The translations under genes and the position numbers were made by a program. DNA of 55,123 nucleotides, from positions 1-55,123 of the forward strand of contig JACRKZ010000037.1 in the NCBI GenBank assembly GCA_016235455.1, in the 5' to 3' direction. Numbering within the stretch: the stretch's first letter is position 1; each line of letters begins with the position of its first letter. A model generated the notes under the pieces. The model worked only from the letters and a program-made list of their open reading frames with translations. It did not search any database and was not told the DNA's origin. Positions 16,601 to 26,000 of the stretch are shown here, one piece after another. Origin of the DNA: Armatimonadota bacterium. Its GTDB lineage: Bacteria > Armatimonadota > UBA10988.

Positions 16601-16880
16601 TCTGCCCACCAAGATTGGGCAACAGCGCGTCGGGCCGCTCACGCTCGATGATCTCGGTCAGCCGGGCCAGGTTCAGCGGCTCGATGTAGGTCACATCGGC
16701 CATGCCAGGGTCGGTCATGATCGTCGCCGGGTTGGAGTTGACCAGCACAATCTCGTAGCCCAGCGCACGCAAGGCCTTGCAGGCCTGCGTGCCAGAGTAG
16801 TCGAACTCGCAGGCCTGCCCGATCACGATCGGGCCCGAACCGATGATCATCACCTTCCGAATGTCGTCGCGCCTAGGCAT
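13686..16880 (-). CDS. carB: Carbamoyl-phosphate synthase large subunit
   Basis: CarB makes carbamoyl phosphate from ammonia (from CarA), bicarbonate and two ATP, feeding pyrimidine and arginine synthesis. The 1,064-residue protein has both ATP-grasp halves, each opening with the typical nucleotide loops (MIIGSGPIVIGQACEFDYSG at the N-terminus and ILGGGPNRIGQGIEFDYCC in the second half). The C-terminal MGS-type allosteric domain ends near the C-terminus (IHLVINTP). The ATG follows a strong purine-rich AGGGAAGGGG. carA is not adjacent, so the two subunits are encoded apart. The gene is divergent from the FG-GAP gene across 132 bases. Confidence 0.98.
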   Translation of the reverse strand: MPRRDDIRKVMIIGSGPIVIGQACEFDYSGTQACKALRALGYEIVLVNSNPATIMTDPGMADVTYIEPLNLARLTEIIERERPDALLPNLGGQTGLNAAAELSRNGVLAQYGVRIIGVQADAIERGEDRIAFKETMNKLNIPIPKSAPAYTIEEAEAIAADLGFPVVVRPAYTMGGTGGGLVYNLDELRTVTARGLAASIVGQVLIEQSVLGWEELELEVVRDAKNQLITVCFIENVDAMGVHTGDSYCSAPMLTIDPALQAKLQRWSYDIVEAIEVIGGTNVQFAHNPQTGEVVVIEINPRTSRSSALASKATGFPIARVSSQLAAGLTLDEIPYWRDGTLEKYTPSGNYVVIKFARWAFEKFRGSHDVLGTQMRAVGEVMSIGANYKEAMQKAIRSLENGRYGLGFAKDFHEKSLDELMSLLRQPTSERQFILYEALRKGADIDELYALTFIKPWFLEQMLELVNLEEKLLRHRGGELPDDLLIAAKRDGFADRYLAKILDVPEKTLRDRRIALGVVEAWQPVPVSGVEDAAYYYSTYNQPDAVAVSDNEKVLILGGGPNRIGQGIEFDYCCVHAAFALRDAGLETIMVNCNPETVSTDYDTSDKLYFEPLTVEDVLSIHDKERPSGVIVQFGGQTPLNIAQELAEAGVKVLGTSPATIALAEDRDLFRGRMAALGIPMPESGMASSLPEALTVAARIGYPLMVRPSFVLGGRGMEVVLDEEMLREYVAAAVDVTPDRPILIDRFLDDAVEAEADALCDGTDALVPAVMEHIELAGVHSGDSACVIPPVSIAEQHLATIRDYTRRIALDLGVIGLLNVQYAIAGDVVYVLEANPRASRTVPLVSKVCGISMARIATELMLGRKLADLDIKLGTVPHFGVKEAVFPFSMFPEVDPVLGPEMRSTGEVLGLADSYGLAFFKAQEGAGGTLPLSGTVLISSAEKNARLAEVGRRFADLGFRIRATRGTAEYLAQHGVGSEPILKEHEGRPNITDGITNGEIHLVINTPIGRRGLVDDSYIRKTAIRRRVPYITTLAAALAAAEGIAAAAAGRSDVRSLQSYHADL

Positions 16881-16965
16881 GGTCGCCCCTTCCCTCGCAG
16901 AAATGCTGTCGCAACACGCACTTTACCATTCCGCAATCAGCAAGTCGAGGACCGATAACCAAGCA

Positions 16966-16977
16966 GGAGTCGACTCC
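16966..16977. promoter_or_regulatory. 12-bp perfect palindrome in the carB divergent region
   Basis: GGAGTCGACTCC is a perfect palindrome midway between the divergent carB and FG-GAP starts. It has operator-like symmetry, but one 12-bp palindrome in GC-rich DNA can be chance. No regulator is identified. Confidence 0.3.
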
Positions 16978-17012
16978 CGCATCGCGTAGCCACCGGCGAC
17001 TGGGAGCGAGCA

Positions 17013-18089
17013 ATGCCGTTAGCGTGGACCAAGGTGCTCATCTCCGACGAGCGCTACGAATCGGCCGGTGTCTTCGACGTCGACAACGATGGCGTGCTGG
17101 ACATCGTCTCGGGTGGCTACTGGTACCAGGGGCCGGACTTCAAGCGATACCACAAGATCGCCGACCTGCCCTCATTCGGCGACTACTACGACGATTTCTC
17201 CACCATCCCGCTGGACGTGGATGGCGACGGCTACACCGACTTCATCACCGGCGGCTGGTGGGGCAACACGCTGCGCTGGCGGCACAATCCCGGCCCGGCC
17301 GGCGGCCAATGGACGGAGCATGTCATCGCCGAGACGGGCAACATCGAGTCGACGCGCGCCTGGGATGTTGACGGCGACGGCGAGCTGGAGATCGTGCCCA
17401 ACACGCCCGGCGCGCCACTGGTGGTCTACAAGCTCGTCGAGCCCGGCCAGTTTGCCTCATACCGCATCTGGGACAAGCCCCAAGGCCACGGCCTGGGCTG
17501 CGGCGACCTCACCGGCAACGGCCGCATGGACTTCGTGCTGGCCGGCGGCTGGCTCGAAGCGCCCAACGACCCATGGCACGGCGAGTGGACCTTCCATCCC
17601 GACTTCGACCTGGGCGGCGCCAGCGTGCCGATTCTGGTGGCCGACGTGAACGGTGACGGCCTGGCCGACATCATTGTCGGGCAAGGCCACGGCTACGGGC
17701 TGGACTGGCTGGAGCAGCGCCTCGACGGCGATGGCCGGCGCACCTGGATCCGCCATGCCATCGACCCCTACAACAGCCAGTACCACGATATGCGCTGGGC
17801 CGACATCGACGGCGACGGCCAGTGCGAACTCGTCACCGGCAAGCGCTACCGAGCGCATCCGCGCATGGATCCCGGCGACTTCGACGACGTGGGCATCTAC
17901 TACTTCAAATGGACCGGCGAAAGCTTCATCAAGCAGGTCATCGACTACGGGCCCGTGCGCCAGGCCACCGGCTGCGGCATCTACTTCGACCTGGCCGACC
18001 TGCGCGGCACCGGCCGGCTGGACGTCATCGCGCCGGGCAAGGACGGGCTGTACGTGTTCTTCAACGAGGGGCAGTTCCCGCAGCCTTAG
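17013..18089 (+). CDS. FG-GAP/VCBS repeat protein
   Basis: This 358-residue protein consists of FG-GAP-type beta-propeller repeats, each with a calcium-binding D-x-D-x-D-G loop: DVDNDGVLDIVSGG, DVDGDGYTDFITGG, DVDGDGELEIVPN, DVNGDGLADIIVG and DIDGDGQCELVTG. That makes at least five clear repeats, enough for most of a propeller. No signal peptide is visible, which is unusual for this mainly extracellular family; it may be intracellular or use another route. GGGAG lies six bases before the ATG. Its TAG overlaps the TAA of pgeF on the opposite strand (18086-18089). Partner and ligand are unknown. Confidence 0.9.
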   Translation: MPLAWTKVLISDERYESAGVFDVDNDGVLDIVSGGYWYQGPDFKRYHKIADLPSFGDYYDDFSTIPLDVDGDGYTDFITGGWWGNTLRWRHNPGPAGGQWTEHVIAETGNIESTRAWDVDGDGELEIVPNTPGAPLVVYKLVEPGQFASYRIWDKPQGHGLGCGDLTGNGRMDFVLAGGWLEAPNDPWHGEWTFHPDFDLGGASVPILVADVNGDGLADIIVGQGHGYGLDWLEQRLDGDGRRTWIRHAIDPYNSQYHDMRWADIDGDGQCELVTGKRYRAHPRMDPGDFDDVGIYYFKWTGESFIKQVIDYGPVRQATGCGIYFDLADLRGTGRLDVIAPGKDGLYVFFNEGQFPQP

Positions 18090-18868
18090 CGGCGGGGCGC
18101 GATGAGGCCCATCTGGCGTCCCGTGGCCGCGCCGTCGCGGCGATGCGAGTAGAACAGCTCGGGCTCGGCGCAGGTGCAGTGTTGGCTGACGTCGACGCGC
18201 ACCACGCCGAGCCCGTACAATTCGCGCACGGCCGCCGCGCGCAGGTCGAGGCGGGCGTGGCCTGGCCGCGTCGGCTGAGCCAGGTCGGCGTCAAAGCGGC
18301 TCAGCACCTCGGTGCTGACCTCGTAGTGTGCCGCGCTGATGCACGGCCCGATCGCGGCCACCAGGCGCTCTGGCGCCACCTGGGCGCGCTGACACAGGCC
18401 TCGCACCGCCACCGTGAGGATGCCGTCGGCCTGGCCACGCCATCCGGCATGGACCGCGGCCACCCAGCGACCATCGTCGCTGGCCAGCAGGACTGGCTGG
18501 CAGTCCGCCACGCGCACGCCGGCCAACTGGCCGGGGTCAGCGCCATACAAGCCGTCAGCCGCCACCGCCGTGGCCTCGTCGCAGTCCCCCGGACTGGCTG
18601 AGGCCACATCGGTTACGTCGTGGCCATGCACCTGCGCGGCCATGCGTAGCGCGGCCAGGTCGAAGCCCAGCGCGCTGCAGACCAGAGCGCGGTTGCGGCC
18701 GACCGCGGCGCGGTCGTCGCCGGTGACACTGCCCAGGTTCAGCCCGGCGTAGACGCCGGCACTCACCCCGCCGGGCCGTGTGGTGAAAGCATGGGGTACG
18801 CCGAGGTCGAGCAGGCGTGGCGAACAGAGCAGCAGCAACCCGCCGGCCGGCGTGGCAACGAGGGCCAT
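18086..18868 (-). CDS. pgeF: Purine nucleoside phosphorylase / polyphenol oxidase family (PgeF/YfiH)
   Basis: Members of this laccase-domain family act as cytoplasmic purine nucleoside phosphorylase/adenosine deaminase enzymes, and in E. coli also edit peptidoglycan. The metal and active-site motifs are complete: AAQVHGHDV, VADCQPVLL, AVHAGWRG, and the C-terminal block with CAEPELFYSHRRDG followed by TGRQMGLI. The length of 260 residues is normal. The ATG at 18868 begins one base after the nrdR stop (TGACATG), so the two are surely co-transcribed. A longer frame to 19138 is the shadow of nrdR. The 3' end overlaps the converging FG-GAP gene. Confidence 0.93.
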   Translation of the reverse strand: MALVATPAGGLLLLCSPRLLDLGVPHAFTTRPGGVSAGVYAGLNLGSVTGDDRAAVGRNRALVCSALGFDLAALRMAAQVHGHDVTDVASASPGDCDEATAVAADGLYGADPGQLAGVRVADCQPVLLASDDGRWVAAVHAGWRGQADGILTVAVRGLCQRAQVAPERLVAAIGPCISAAHYEVSTEVLSRFDADLAQPTRPGHARLDLRAAAVRELYGLGVVRVDVSQHCTCAEPELFYSHRRDGAATGRQMGLIAPRR

Positions 18869-18869
18869 G

Positions 18870-19328
18870 TCAGTCCCGGCGCTCCAACTCCTGGGCGGTG
18901 TGTAGGAAGTCGCCAACGCTCTCGAACCCGCGGTTGACCGAGGCGAAGCGCAGGTAGGCCACCTCATCGAGCTCGCGCAGGTGGTCCAGCACCAACTCGC
19001 TGAGCACGTCCACCGGCACCAGGCGGCGCGCATTGCGGCGCAGCTCGGCCTCGATGTCGGCCACCACGCGGTCGATGCGCTCGGGCGAGATGGGCCGCTT
19101 GGTGCAGGCGCGCACCACGCCGCGACGGATCTTGTCACCGTCGAAGGCCTGCCGCCGCCCGTCCTTCTTCACCACCACCAGGATGCGCTGCTCGATGCGC
19201 TCGTAGGTGGTGAAGCGCGTACGGCACTCGGCACCGGTGCACTCACGCCGACGCCGAACCGACTCGCCATCTTCGGCGGTTCGGGAGTCGAGCACACGCG
19301 ATTCAGCTCCGCACACGGGGCAGATCAT
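18870..19328 (-). CDS. nrdR: Transcriptional repressor NrdR
   Basis: NrdR represses ribonucleotide reductase genes through an N-terminal zinc ribbon and a nucleotide-sensing ATP-cone. The zinc ribbon has CPVC (C3, C6) and then C30 and C35, with the flanking RRRREC and RFTTYE blocks typical of the family. The second pair is C-x4-C rather than the usual C-x2-C. The ATP-cone starts at VVVKKDGRRQAFDGDKI. The length of 152 residues is standard. It leads a two-gene unit with pgeF. A possible -10 TACAAT lies upstream. No NrdR box pair is evident inside this window. Confidence 0.95.
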   Translation of the reverse strand: MICPVCGAESRVLDSRTAEDGESVRRRRECTGAECRTRFTTYERIEQRILVVVKKDGRRQAFDGDKIRRGVVRACTKRPISPERIDRVVADIEAELRRNARRLVPVDVLSELVLDHLRELDEVAYLRFASVNRGFESVGDFLHTAQELERRD

Positions 19329-19364
19329 GGTACAGCCGTTCGTCCAGGCGACTTCAAGGTCATC

Positions 19365-19370
19365 ATTGTA
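19365..19370 (-). promoter_or_regulatory. Possible -10 element for nrdR-pgeF
   Basis: On the minus strand TACAAT lies about 37 bases before the nrdR ATG. No good -35 is found at 16-18 bases, so this is a weak call. Confidence 0.3.
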
Positions 19371-19425
19371 CCCGGTCGCGCGCTACGCTCACAGCCCCAA
19401 ATGCGGAAACGGTTCCGTGAGCAGC

Positions 19426-20673
19426 TCAGCTCAGGTCGATGACCTGGCCGCTGGCCGCGCGCGCGCGCTGGGCCAGTTCGGCGTTGCGCTGCCCCAGGAT
19501 GATCACCTCGCCATGCGCCACGACGGCATCCAGATCGTCACTCAGCAGCGCGCTCAGGTGCGGCAGCCGCTGGTCCACATAGGCTCGGTTGGCACCTACC
19601 AGCCGCGTCAGCGACACGTTCTCGTCGTAGATGCGCAGCTCGCAGCCCTTGCCCAGCAGCGCCTCCGCCAGAGTCACCAGCGGGCTCTCGCGCAGGTCGT
19701 CGGTACCTGACTTGAAGGCCAGGCCGAGCATCGCCACACGCCGGCAACCCGTGGCCAGCACGGCTTCCACGGCGCGTTCGACGATGACGCGATTGCTGGG
19801 CAGCACCGATGACAGCAGCGGCGTCTCAACATCCAGCTCGCGTGCGCGGTAGGTCAGCGCGCGCAGGTCCTTGGGCAGACAGGACCCGCCGAACGCGAAG
19901 CCCGGCATGAGGTAGCGCGCGGAGATGTTGAGCTTCTCGTCACGGGCGAACAGCCTCATCACCTCGCCGCCGTCCACGCCCAGCGCCGCGGCCACGGAGC
20001 CCACCTCGTTGGCGAATGCCACCTTCACCGCGTGCCACGAGTTGCTCACGTATTTGAGCAGTTCAGCGTTCTCCAGCGCGCAGTGCACCACATCACCCGA
20101 TACGCTGCCGTAGAGCGGCGCGACGGCTTTGGCCGTCGCCTCGTCGTCGGCACCGAGGATGGTGAACGGCGGGTCGTCGAAGTCGCGGATGGAACTGCCC
20201 TCGCGCAGGAACTCGGGGTTGAAGCAGACGGGTACCGCCCACCCCGCCTCGCGCGCCAGCGACGGCGCCAGCAGGCCGCGCGTGGTGCCCGGCAGCACGG
20301 TGCTGCGCAACACGACCACATGGCCCGCGCCGGCCTTGCCGGCCAGCGCACGGCCCAGGTCGGCGGCAACGCGTTCCACGGCCGTCAGGTCGAGGCTGCC
20401 GTTGGCGCGACTGGGCGTGCCGACGCTGATCAGCGATATCTCGCTGTCGGCCACGGCGGCGGCGGCATCGGTGGTGGCCGTCAGTCGGCCCGACCCGACA
20501 CCGGCGACGATGAGGGCGTCGAGCCCTTCCTCGATAACCGGCGCGCGGCCAGCGCGGATCTGCGCCACCTTGTCGGCGTTGGCGTCGACGCCGATGACCT
20601 GATGACCATCGCGCGCCAGACACGCCGAGGCCACCGCACCCACGTAGCCCAGGCCAAAGACGCTCACCCGCAT
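19426..20673 (-). CDS. GDP-mannose/UDP-sugar 6-dehydrogenase (AlgD-like)
   Basis: This NAD-dependent enzyme oxidises a sugar nucleotide at C6 to the uronic acid, a step in making acidic exopolysaccharide. The Rossmann loop GLGYVG is at residues 7-12, and the catalytic cysteine is Cys265 in FGGSCLPKD, the form seen in AlgD-type enzymes. The length of 415 residues fits. Similarity in the first 60 residues is closest to GDP-mannose dehydrogenases, but UDP-glucose cannot be excluded. Its ATG overlaps the end of the glycosyltransferase gene by ten bases, so both likely belong to one polysaccharide unit. Confidence 0.92.
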   Translation of the reverse strand: MRVSVFGLGYVGAVASACLARDGHQVIGVDANADKVAQIRAGRAPVIEEGLDALIVAGVGSGRLTATTDAAAAVADSEISLISVGTPSRANGSLDLTAVERVAADLGRALAGKAGAGHVVVLRSTVLPGTTRGLLAPSLAREAGWAVPVCFNPEFLREGSSIRDFDDPPFTILGADDEATAKAVAPLYGSVSGDVVHCALENAELLKYVSNSWHAVKVAFANEVGSVAAALGVDGGEVMRLFARDEKLNISARYLMPGFAFGGSCLPKDLRALTYRARELDVETPLLSSVLPSNRVIVERAVEAVLATGCRRVAMLGLAFKSGTDDLRESPLVTLAEALLGKGCELRIYDENVSLTRLVGANRAYVDQRLPHLSALLSDDLDAVVAHGEVIILGQRNAELAQRARAASGQVIDLS

Positions 20674-21847
20674 GACGCCACCGCCTTGTCACAGGCCTCG
20701 ATGAACACTTGCGCCGCCTTGTCCCACGAGTAGTCGGCAATCATCTTGGCGCGTCCGGCCGCGCCCAGCCGGGCTCGCAAGCCGTCGTCGCTCAGCAGCC
20801 GCACCACGGCCGCGGCGAAGGTCTCGGCATCATCGGCCAGCAGCAAGTCGCCGTCGTGCTCCACGGGCAAGCCTTCGGCGCCCAGTGTGGTGCTCACGAT
20901 GCCGCAGCCCATGGCCATGGCCTCGAAGATCTTGATGCGCGTGCCGCCGCCGATGCGCAGCGGCACAACTACTGCCTCGGCCTCGCGCACATACGGCTTG
21001 ACGTCGGCCACGCTGCCAGTGACCACCGCACCTTGGGCGTCGGATTGCGGCCGACGATGCTCAGCGTGACCTCGGGTCGGCTGGCTCGAATGCGTGGTAG
21101 CACCTCGCCCACGAACCAGGCCATACCATCTTCGTTGGGCAGCCAATCCATGGAGCCGGTGAAGACCAGCCGGCCCGGGATGGGCGGCTCCGTGGCCGGA
21201 ACGAAGGCATCGGTGTCGACGCCCAGCGGCACGGCGGTGGTGTGCGTCACGCCGTACTCACTCGCCATCAGGGCGTTGTCGGCCTCGGAGACGGTGACGA
21301 CATGGTCGAACCGCTTCATGGCCGAGCCCTCATAGGCCTTGAGTTTGCGCCATTGCGAGCCCCAGAAGGCACGAGCCAGCGGATTGGCCGCCTTCTCGTA
21401 GTGCCGCTGGCCGATCTGTGCCTCGACATTGTGCTGAAACAGCACCTTGGGCCGGAACGGTAGATCGAGCACGTTGAGGCTGGGCTGGAGGAAATCGCAG
21501 ACGACGACATCGGGGCGCAACTGCTCGACCAGTTCGGCCACGCGCCGGGCCAGCGCCGGATGGTGGTAGCGGGCCACCATGTAGGGGTATGGCTGGACCT
21601 GATTGCGCAGCAGGTCCAGCCAGAATCGCGGAGAGCGTTTGGTCACCTCGCGCCAGGGCACCAGGTCGAGCCGGCGACAGACGCGGCCCATCTGGTTGAC
21701 CTGCTCGTCGGTGTCCGTGGGCCGCGCCAAGCCCACGACAGTGACGTCATGCTCCCGAGCCACGCGCTCGAACATCGACGAACTGCGTATCTTCCCGCCT
21801 GTGTCGGCCGGGTAGAGCAGTTGGTTGAGTACGAGCAGCAGCTTCAT
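20664..21847 (-). pseudogene. Group 1/GT4 glycosyltransferase, broken by a frameshift
   Basis: The N-terminal part (MKLLLVLNQLLYPADTGG to GRNPTPK) is a GT4-type acceptor domain and hinge (LVFTGSMDWLPNEDGMAWF). The C-terminal part continues in another frame from about AQGAVVTGSVADVKPYV through the donor-sugar block VVVPLRIGGGTRIKIFEAMAMG. Joined, they make one normal transferase of about 390 residues. The break lies near 21020-21045, where the hinge also looks several residues short. It is either a real inactivating deletion or an assembly error. I chose the ATG at 21847 by the family-like N-terminus; a GTG at 21859 is possible. It overlaps the AlgD-like gene by ten bases. Confidence 0.8.
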
Positions 21848-21862
21848 CGGCCCGCCCACTGA

Positions 21863-22924
21863 CTAGGGGGTGAAGTCCACCTCGGGCGTTACGCGTTTGG
21901 TGAACGCGGCCAGCAGCCGAGCGCAGCAGTCCAGGTCCTCCAGGCTGACCACTTCCACCGGCGAGTGCATGTAGCGGTTGGGGATGCTAATGAGCCCCGT
22001 GGCCACGCCGCCGCGGCTGAGCTGGATGGCGTTGGCGTCGGTGCCGGTGCCACGCGGGGCCGCCTGGATCTGGTACGGAATGCCCTCGGCCTCGGCCGCC
22101 GCGACCATGAGGTCGAAGACCACCGGGTTGATGTTCGGTCCGCGAGTGATCACCGCACCGCTGCCGCACTTGATCTCGCCGGTCTGCGCCGCGTTCATGT
22201 CGGGATGGTCCGTGGCCCAGGTCACATCGGCCGCCACCGCCACCGTCGGGTTGACGTTGTAGGCGCTGGTGATCGCACCGCGCAGGCCTATCTCCTCCTG
22301 CACCGTGGACACCGAGTAGACGCCGCAACGCACGTTGCCCGCATCCTCGGCCAGCAGGCGCAGGGCCTCCATGCACACGTAGACGCCCACCTTGTCATCC
22401 ATGGCCGGCGCGGCCAGCAGACCGCCGCCCAGCTCGATGATGTCCAGTCTCCAACTGATCGGGTCGCCGATGCGTACCTTGGCCTTCACGTCCTCGGCGC
22501 CATAGCCGGTGTCGATCCACATCTGGTACAACTCGGGGATCTTCTTGCGGTCGTCGGCCGAGAGCAGATGCGTCGGTTTGCGCGCCACAACGCCGGGGAT
22601 GGGGCCGTCCTTGGTGTAGACCACCACCGACTGGCCCAGCACGATCTGGTTGTCGTGGCCGCCGACGCCCGAGAAGCGCAGCAGGCCGCTGTCCTCGATG
22701 TGCTGCACCATGAAGCCGATTTGGTCACAGTGCCCGGCGAACTGCACGCGCGGGGTCAGGTCGCCGTGCAGCACGGCGGTCACGTTGCCGTGCAGGTCGG
22801 TCTCGATGCGCTCGGCGAACGCACCAGCGTACTCCCTGACCACGGCCTGCACCGGCTGCTCGAAGCCCGACACGCTCGGCGCGCCCAACAGGGCGTTGAG
22901 GAAAGCTCGCGAACCGTCTCGCAT
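21863..22924 (-). CDS. M42 family metallopeptidase
   Basis: M42 enzymes are cytoplasmic, usually large oligomeric, two-metal aminopeptidases (glutamyl aminopeptidase/TET type). Metal ligands and catalytic residues are all visible: GHCDQIGF (H65, D67), APAMDDKVG, QEEIGLRGA, DVTWATD and the C-terminal RYMHSPVE. The length of 353 residues is standard. AGGAG precedes the ATG after the hairpin at 22957-22986. The stop is 15 bases before the glycosyltransferase start on the same strand, so read-through into the polysaccharide genes is possible. The peptide substrate is not predicted. Confidence 0.95.
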   Translation of the reverse strand: MRDGSRAFLNALLGAPSVSGFEQPVQAVVREYAGAFAERIETDLHGNVTAVLHGDLTPRVQFAGHCDQIGFMVQHIEDSGLLRFSGVGGHDNQIVLGQSVVVYTKDGPIPGVVARKPTHLLSADDRKKIPELYQMWIDTGYGAEDVKAKVRIGDPISWRLDIIELGGGLLAAPAMDDKVGVYVCMEALRLLAEDAGNVRCGVYSVSTVQEEIGLRGAITSAYNVNPTVAVAADVTWATDHPDMNAAQTGEIKCGSGAVITRGPNINPVVFDLMVAAAEAEGIPYQIQAAPRGTGTDANAIQLSRGGVATGLISIPNRYMHSPVEVVSLEDLDCCARLLAAFTKRVTPEVDFTP

Positions 22925-22956
22925 CGTTCTGTGTCTCCTGCCTTACAAAGCCAAGA

Positions 22957-22986
22957 GGGTTGCCCGGCCGGCCGGCCGGACAACCC
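22957..22986 (-). terminator. Hairpin after the FN3 protein gene
   Basis: GGGTTG (22957-22962) is inverted at 22981-22986 with a self-complementary CCGG-repeat interior. In the minus direction it follows the FN3 gene stop by 22 bases and is followed by a modestly T-rich stretch. It separates the FN3 gene from the M42 gene. Confidence 0.55.
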
Positions 22987-23008
22987 CGTTGGTAAGCCGC
23001 GAGCCGCC

Positions 23009-26000
23009 CTAGTTGGTCGGCACCACGATCAGGCCCGGCGGGTCGACGAACACGCGCCGCGCCTCGGTCTGGTTGAGGATGCGGTTCTGGTCGTCGACGG
23101 CCACCACGCGCCAGTACAGCGTCTGCATATCGGCCGTGCCGTTGTCGGTCCAGACGAAGCCGGTAGGCGCGTCGGAGCCGAGCGTGACGGTGGTCGACGG
23201 CAGGTCGCTCTGGGCGATCAGCTTGTTGCCGCCTTCGAGCAGGTTGTGCAGCGCCGAGTCGTAGCCGATCTCGAACACGTACCGCACCGCCGACGGCACC
23301 TTGATCCAGCCGAACTCGATGACCGACGTCCAGGCCTGCCCGGCGTTGGTGACCAGGCCGCTGAACGACTGGTTGTTCTGCGGGGTGATGACCTGCACCA
23401 CACCCACACCGGCCACGCCGTCCGCGGTCACCGACGGCACGCTTTGCACGTTGGCCGCCGAAATGGCGACCAAGCGGTAGAAGTAGCGCGTGCCCAGCGT
23501 CACGTTGACGTCCGGGTAGATCAGTTGCGCCGCGCTCGCCGGCGTCGTCACCGTGGGACCGGTGACGATGGCGATCTCGGTGAACTGACCCTCGGCCGTG
23601 TTCGCGCGCCGCTGGATGCTGTAGCGCTGAGCCGTCACCACGCCGGCCTGGCCCAGACCCGGGTCCGGGTTCCAGCGCAGTACGACGCGGTCCGTCTCGC
23701 CGGTCACGGTCAGACCGGTCGGGATGCTCGGCGCCACGCCGCTGGCGACGATGTCGATGGTCACGGTGGCAGCATCGACGCCCGGCCGATACGAAGCCGT
23801 ACCGGTGTAGCGCGTGCCGTTGATGTCGTTGAACGTCGCGCCCAGCGTGTAGGCCGAGCCGTCGCTCTTCGGCACCATGATCACCTGCGCCGGCGTCAGG
23901 TCGCTCTGCTCCACCCCATCGATGGACAACTTGGCGCCGTTGAACGGCGTGCCGCCTTGGGTGGTGAGCACGGTTGTAGCGTAGCGTGCCACGGTGCCCT
24001 GGGTGAAGCTCGACGTCTGGCCGAAGCGCAGCGCCTGCAGGTTGGTGTCATAGACACCGACGCGCAGGTAGTAGGTCGTGCCCGACGTCAACGCCGGCAA
24101 CGCCACCGGGTAGATCATGTCGGTCGAGGTCGACGTGGTCTGCGCCAGGTTCTGGGTGAAGTTGGCGTCGGTCGCCACCTGCACCGTGTACTCGGTCGCA
24201 CCGCTCACGCCGCGCCAGGTCAGCTGCGGCCGGTCGGCGTCGATGGTCGAGCCGTTCGGCGGCTGAACCACCTGCAGTTCCTGCGGCGGCGAGGTGCTGG
24301 GCGTCGCCGTCACGGCGTCGCTCAAGGCACTGGTCAGTCCGCCGCGCGCCACGCTGTTGACCAGGGTGGTCATCTGCACCGCGCGGATGCGGTAGTAGAC
24401 CGACACACCATTGGTGATGCCCGTGTCGACCACGCTGACGTCGCCAGGCCCAGCCGAGAGCTTCTGGCTGGCGGGCGAGCCGTCATCGGTGACCAGGTTG
24501 GAGGTCACGTCGACGAAGTTGCCGTTGGCCGAGGTGGCGCGGAAGACCTGGTAGCCGGCCAGGTCGGACTCAGTGTTGGCGGTCCAGGTCAGGGTGACCT
24601 GCCCGTTGCCGGGCGTGGCGGCCAGGTTGGTCGGCACCGCCGGCGGCCGGGTGGCCAACGGGGTGACCCGCACGTAGCTGGTCGACTGCGCCTGCACCAG
24701 CGGCGTGATCTGCCCGCGGCCGTCCTCACTGAGCACCACATACTGGTACTCAGTACCGTTGCTCACGCCCGAGTCGCTGAAGCTGAGCACCGTCGGCCCC
24801 ACTTTGGTCAGCTCGGAGAAGCCGGCCAGCGAGGCGTCGGTCTGCCGCGTCAAGCCTAGGTCGCGCGAGGAGCGAGCCGTGCGCGGCACGCGGCGACCCT
24901 CGGAGCGCAACCAGGCGCTGCTACCGCCGCTGGGCTGCGAGAGCCGGCCCGGCGTGACGCTGTTGGCGGCGCGCGGGGTCAGCAGGCGGCGCATCACATG
25001 GTAGTACGCCGCGCCCGTGACCGGCGTCCACTGCACTTCCACATTGGCGTTGCCGGCCAGCGCCGTCACGGTGTCCGGCGAGCGCAGCACGCCACCGGTG
25101 TTGCCGCCGCTGCCCGCCTGGTTGACGAGCAAGGTGTAGGTGGCCGAGGGGTAGCTCTTCTGCCCCGATACCGCCACCACGCGCCAGTAGTATGTGCCGC
25201 CACTGAGGAAGGCGGAGGTCGTATCGGGCGTGTAGGTGTAGGTGCTCTTGGGCGCGTTGGCATCGCCCGAGGTCGTCGAACTCGTCGACGACGCCTGGGT
25301 GCTGCCGGCTACGGTCTTGATGATCTGCACGTTCTGGAACTGCGGATCGCTGGCCACTTGCAGCATGTGCTGGTCGGTGTAGATGGTCGTCGTCGAGACG
25401 AAGGAGAAGGGCGTGGTCAGCTTGCTCGAGCTGTCGACGGTCACGGTCGCGTTGTTGACCGGCGCCACCAGCTTGGGTGTGCGCGCGTCGGCGCGAATAT
25501 CTTTGCTGTTGCTCAGCAGGAACCAGCCGGCGGCTACGGCGGCGACACCCGCCAGCACGCCGATGACGGTCGTGCCGAGCCCGGAATCGTGGCCCTTGAC
25601 CTTGGGCGGAATGGGCTGGCCCGTACCGGGATCGTAGTCGGCGCGCCCGGTGCCCGGTGTCATCGTGGCTTCGCGGTAGACGATCACGACATCGTTGACG
25701 CCCGGCGTCGTGTCCGGCCGGTCGCGCTCGACGATCTCGCACAGGGCCTCGGCCATGCTGACCGTCTTGACCTTGAGCGTGGCGATCTTGAGGCCATTGC
25801 GCAGCACGCTGAGCAGCGTGCCGGGCCGCAGATAGTCGCGCTGGTCCACCTGCACGCGCAGCGTGCTGAAGTCGACCGTGGACAGAACCCGCCCGCGCAA
25901 CGACAGCTGGGTGGCGACGTCCTTGGCAATCTGAAGCGCGTTCTGTTCGAGCGCGTCATCGATGAGTAGCGGCTCGCTGTTGGCGCGGTCGAGGTTGAGC

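Noticed and set aside
17013..18089. FG-GAP protein as an integrin-like surface receptor
   Set aside because: Repeats are clear, but there is no signal peptide or anchor, so a surface role is not supported.
21965..24859. 964-residue open frame on the plus strand
   Set aside because: It is antisense to the M42 peptidase and the FN3 protein and crosses the intergenic hairpin; composition is shadow-like.
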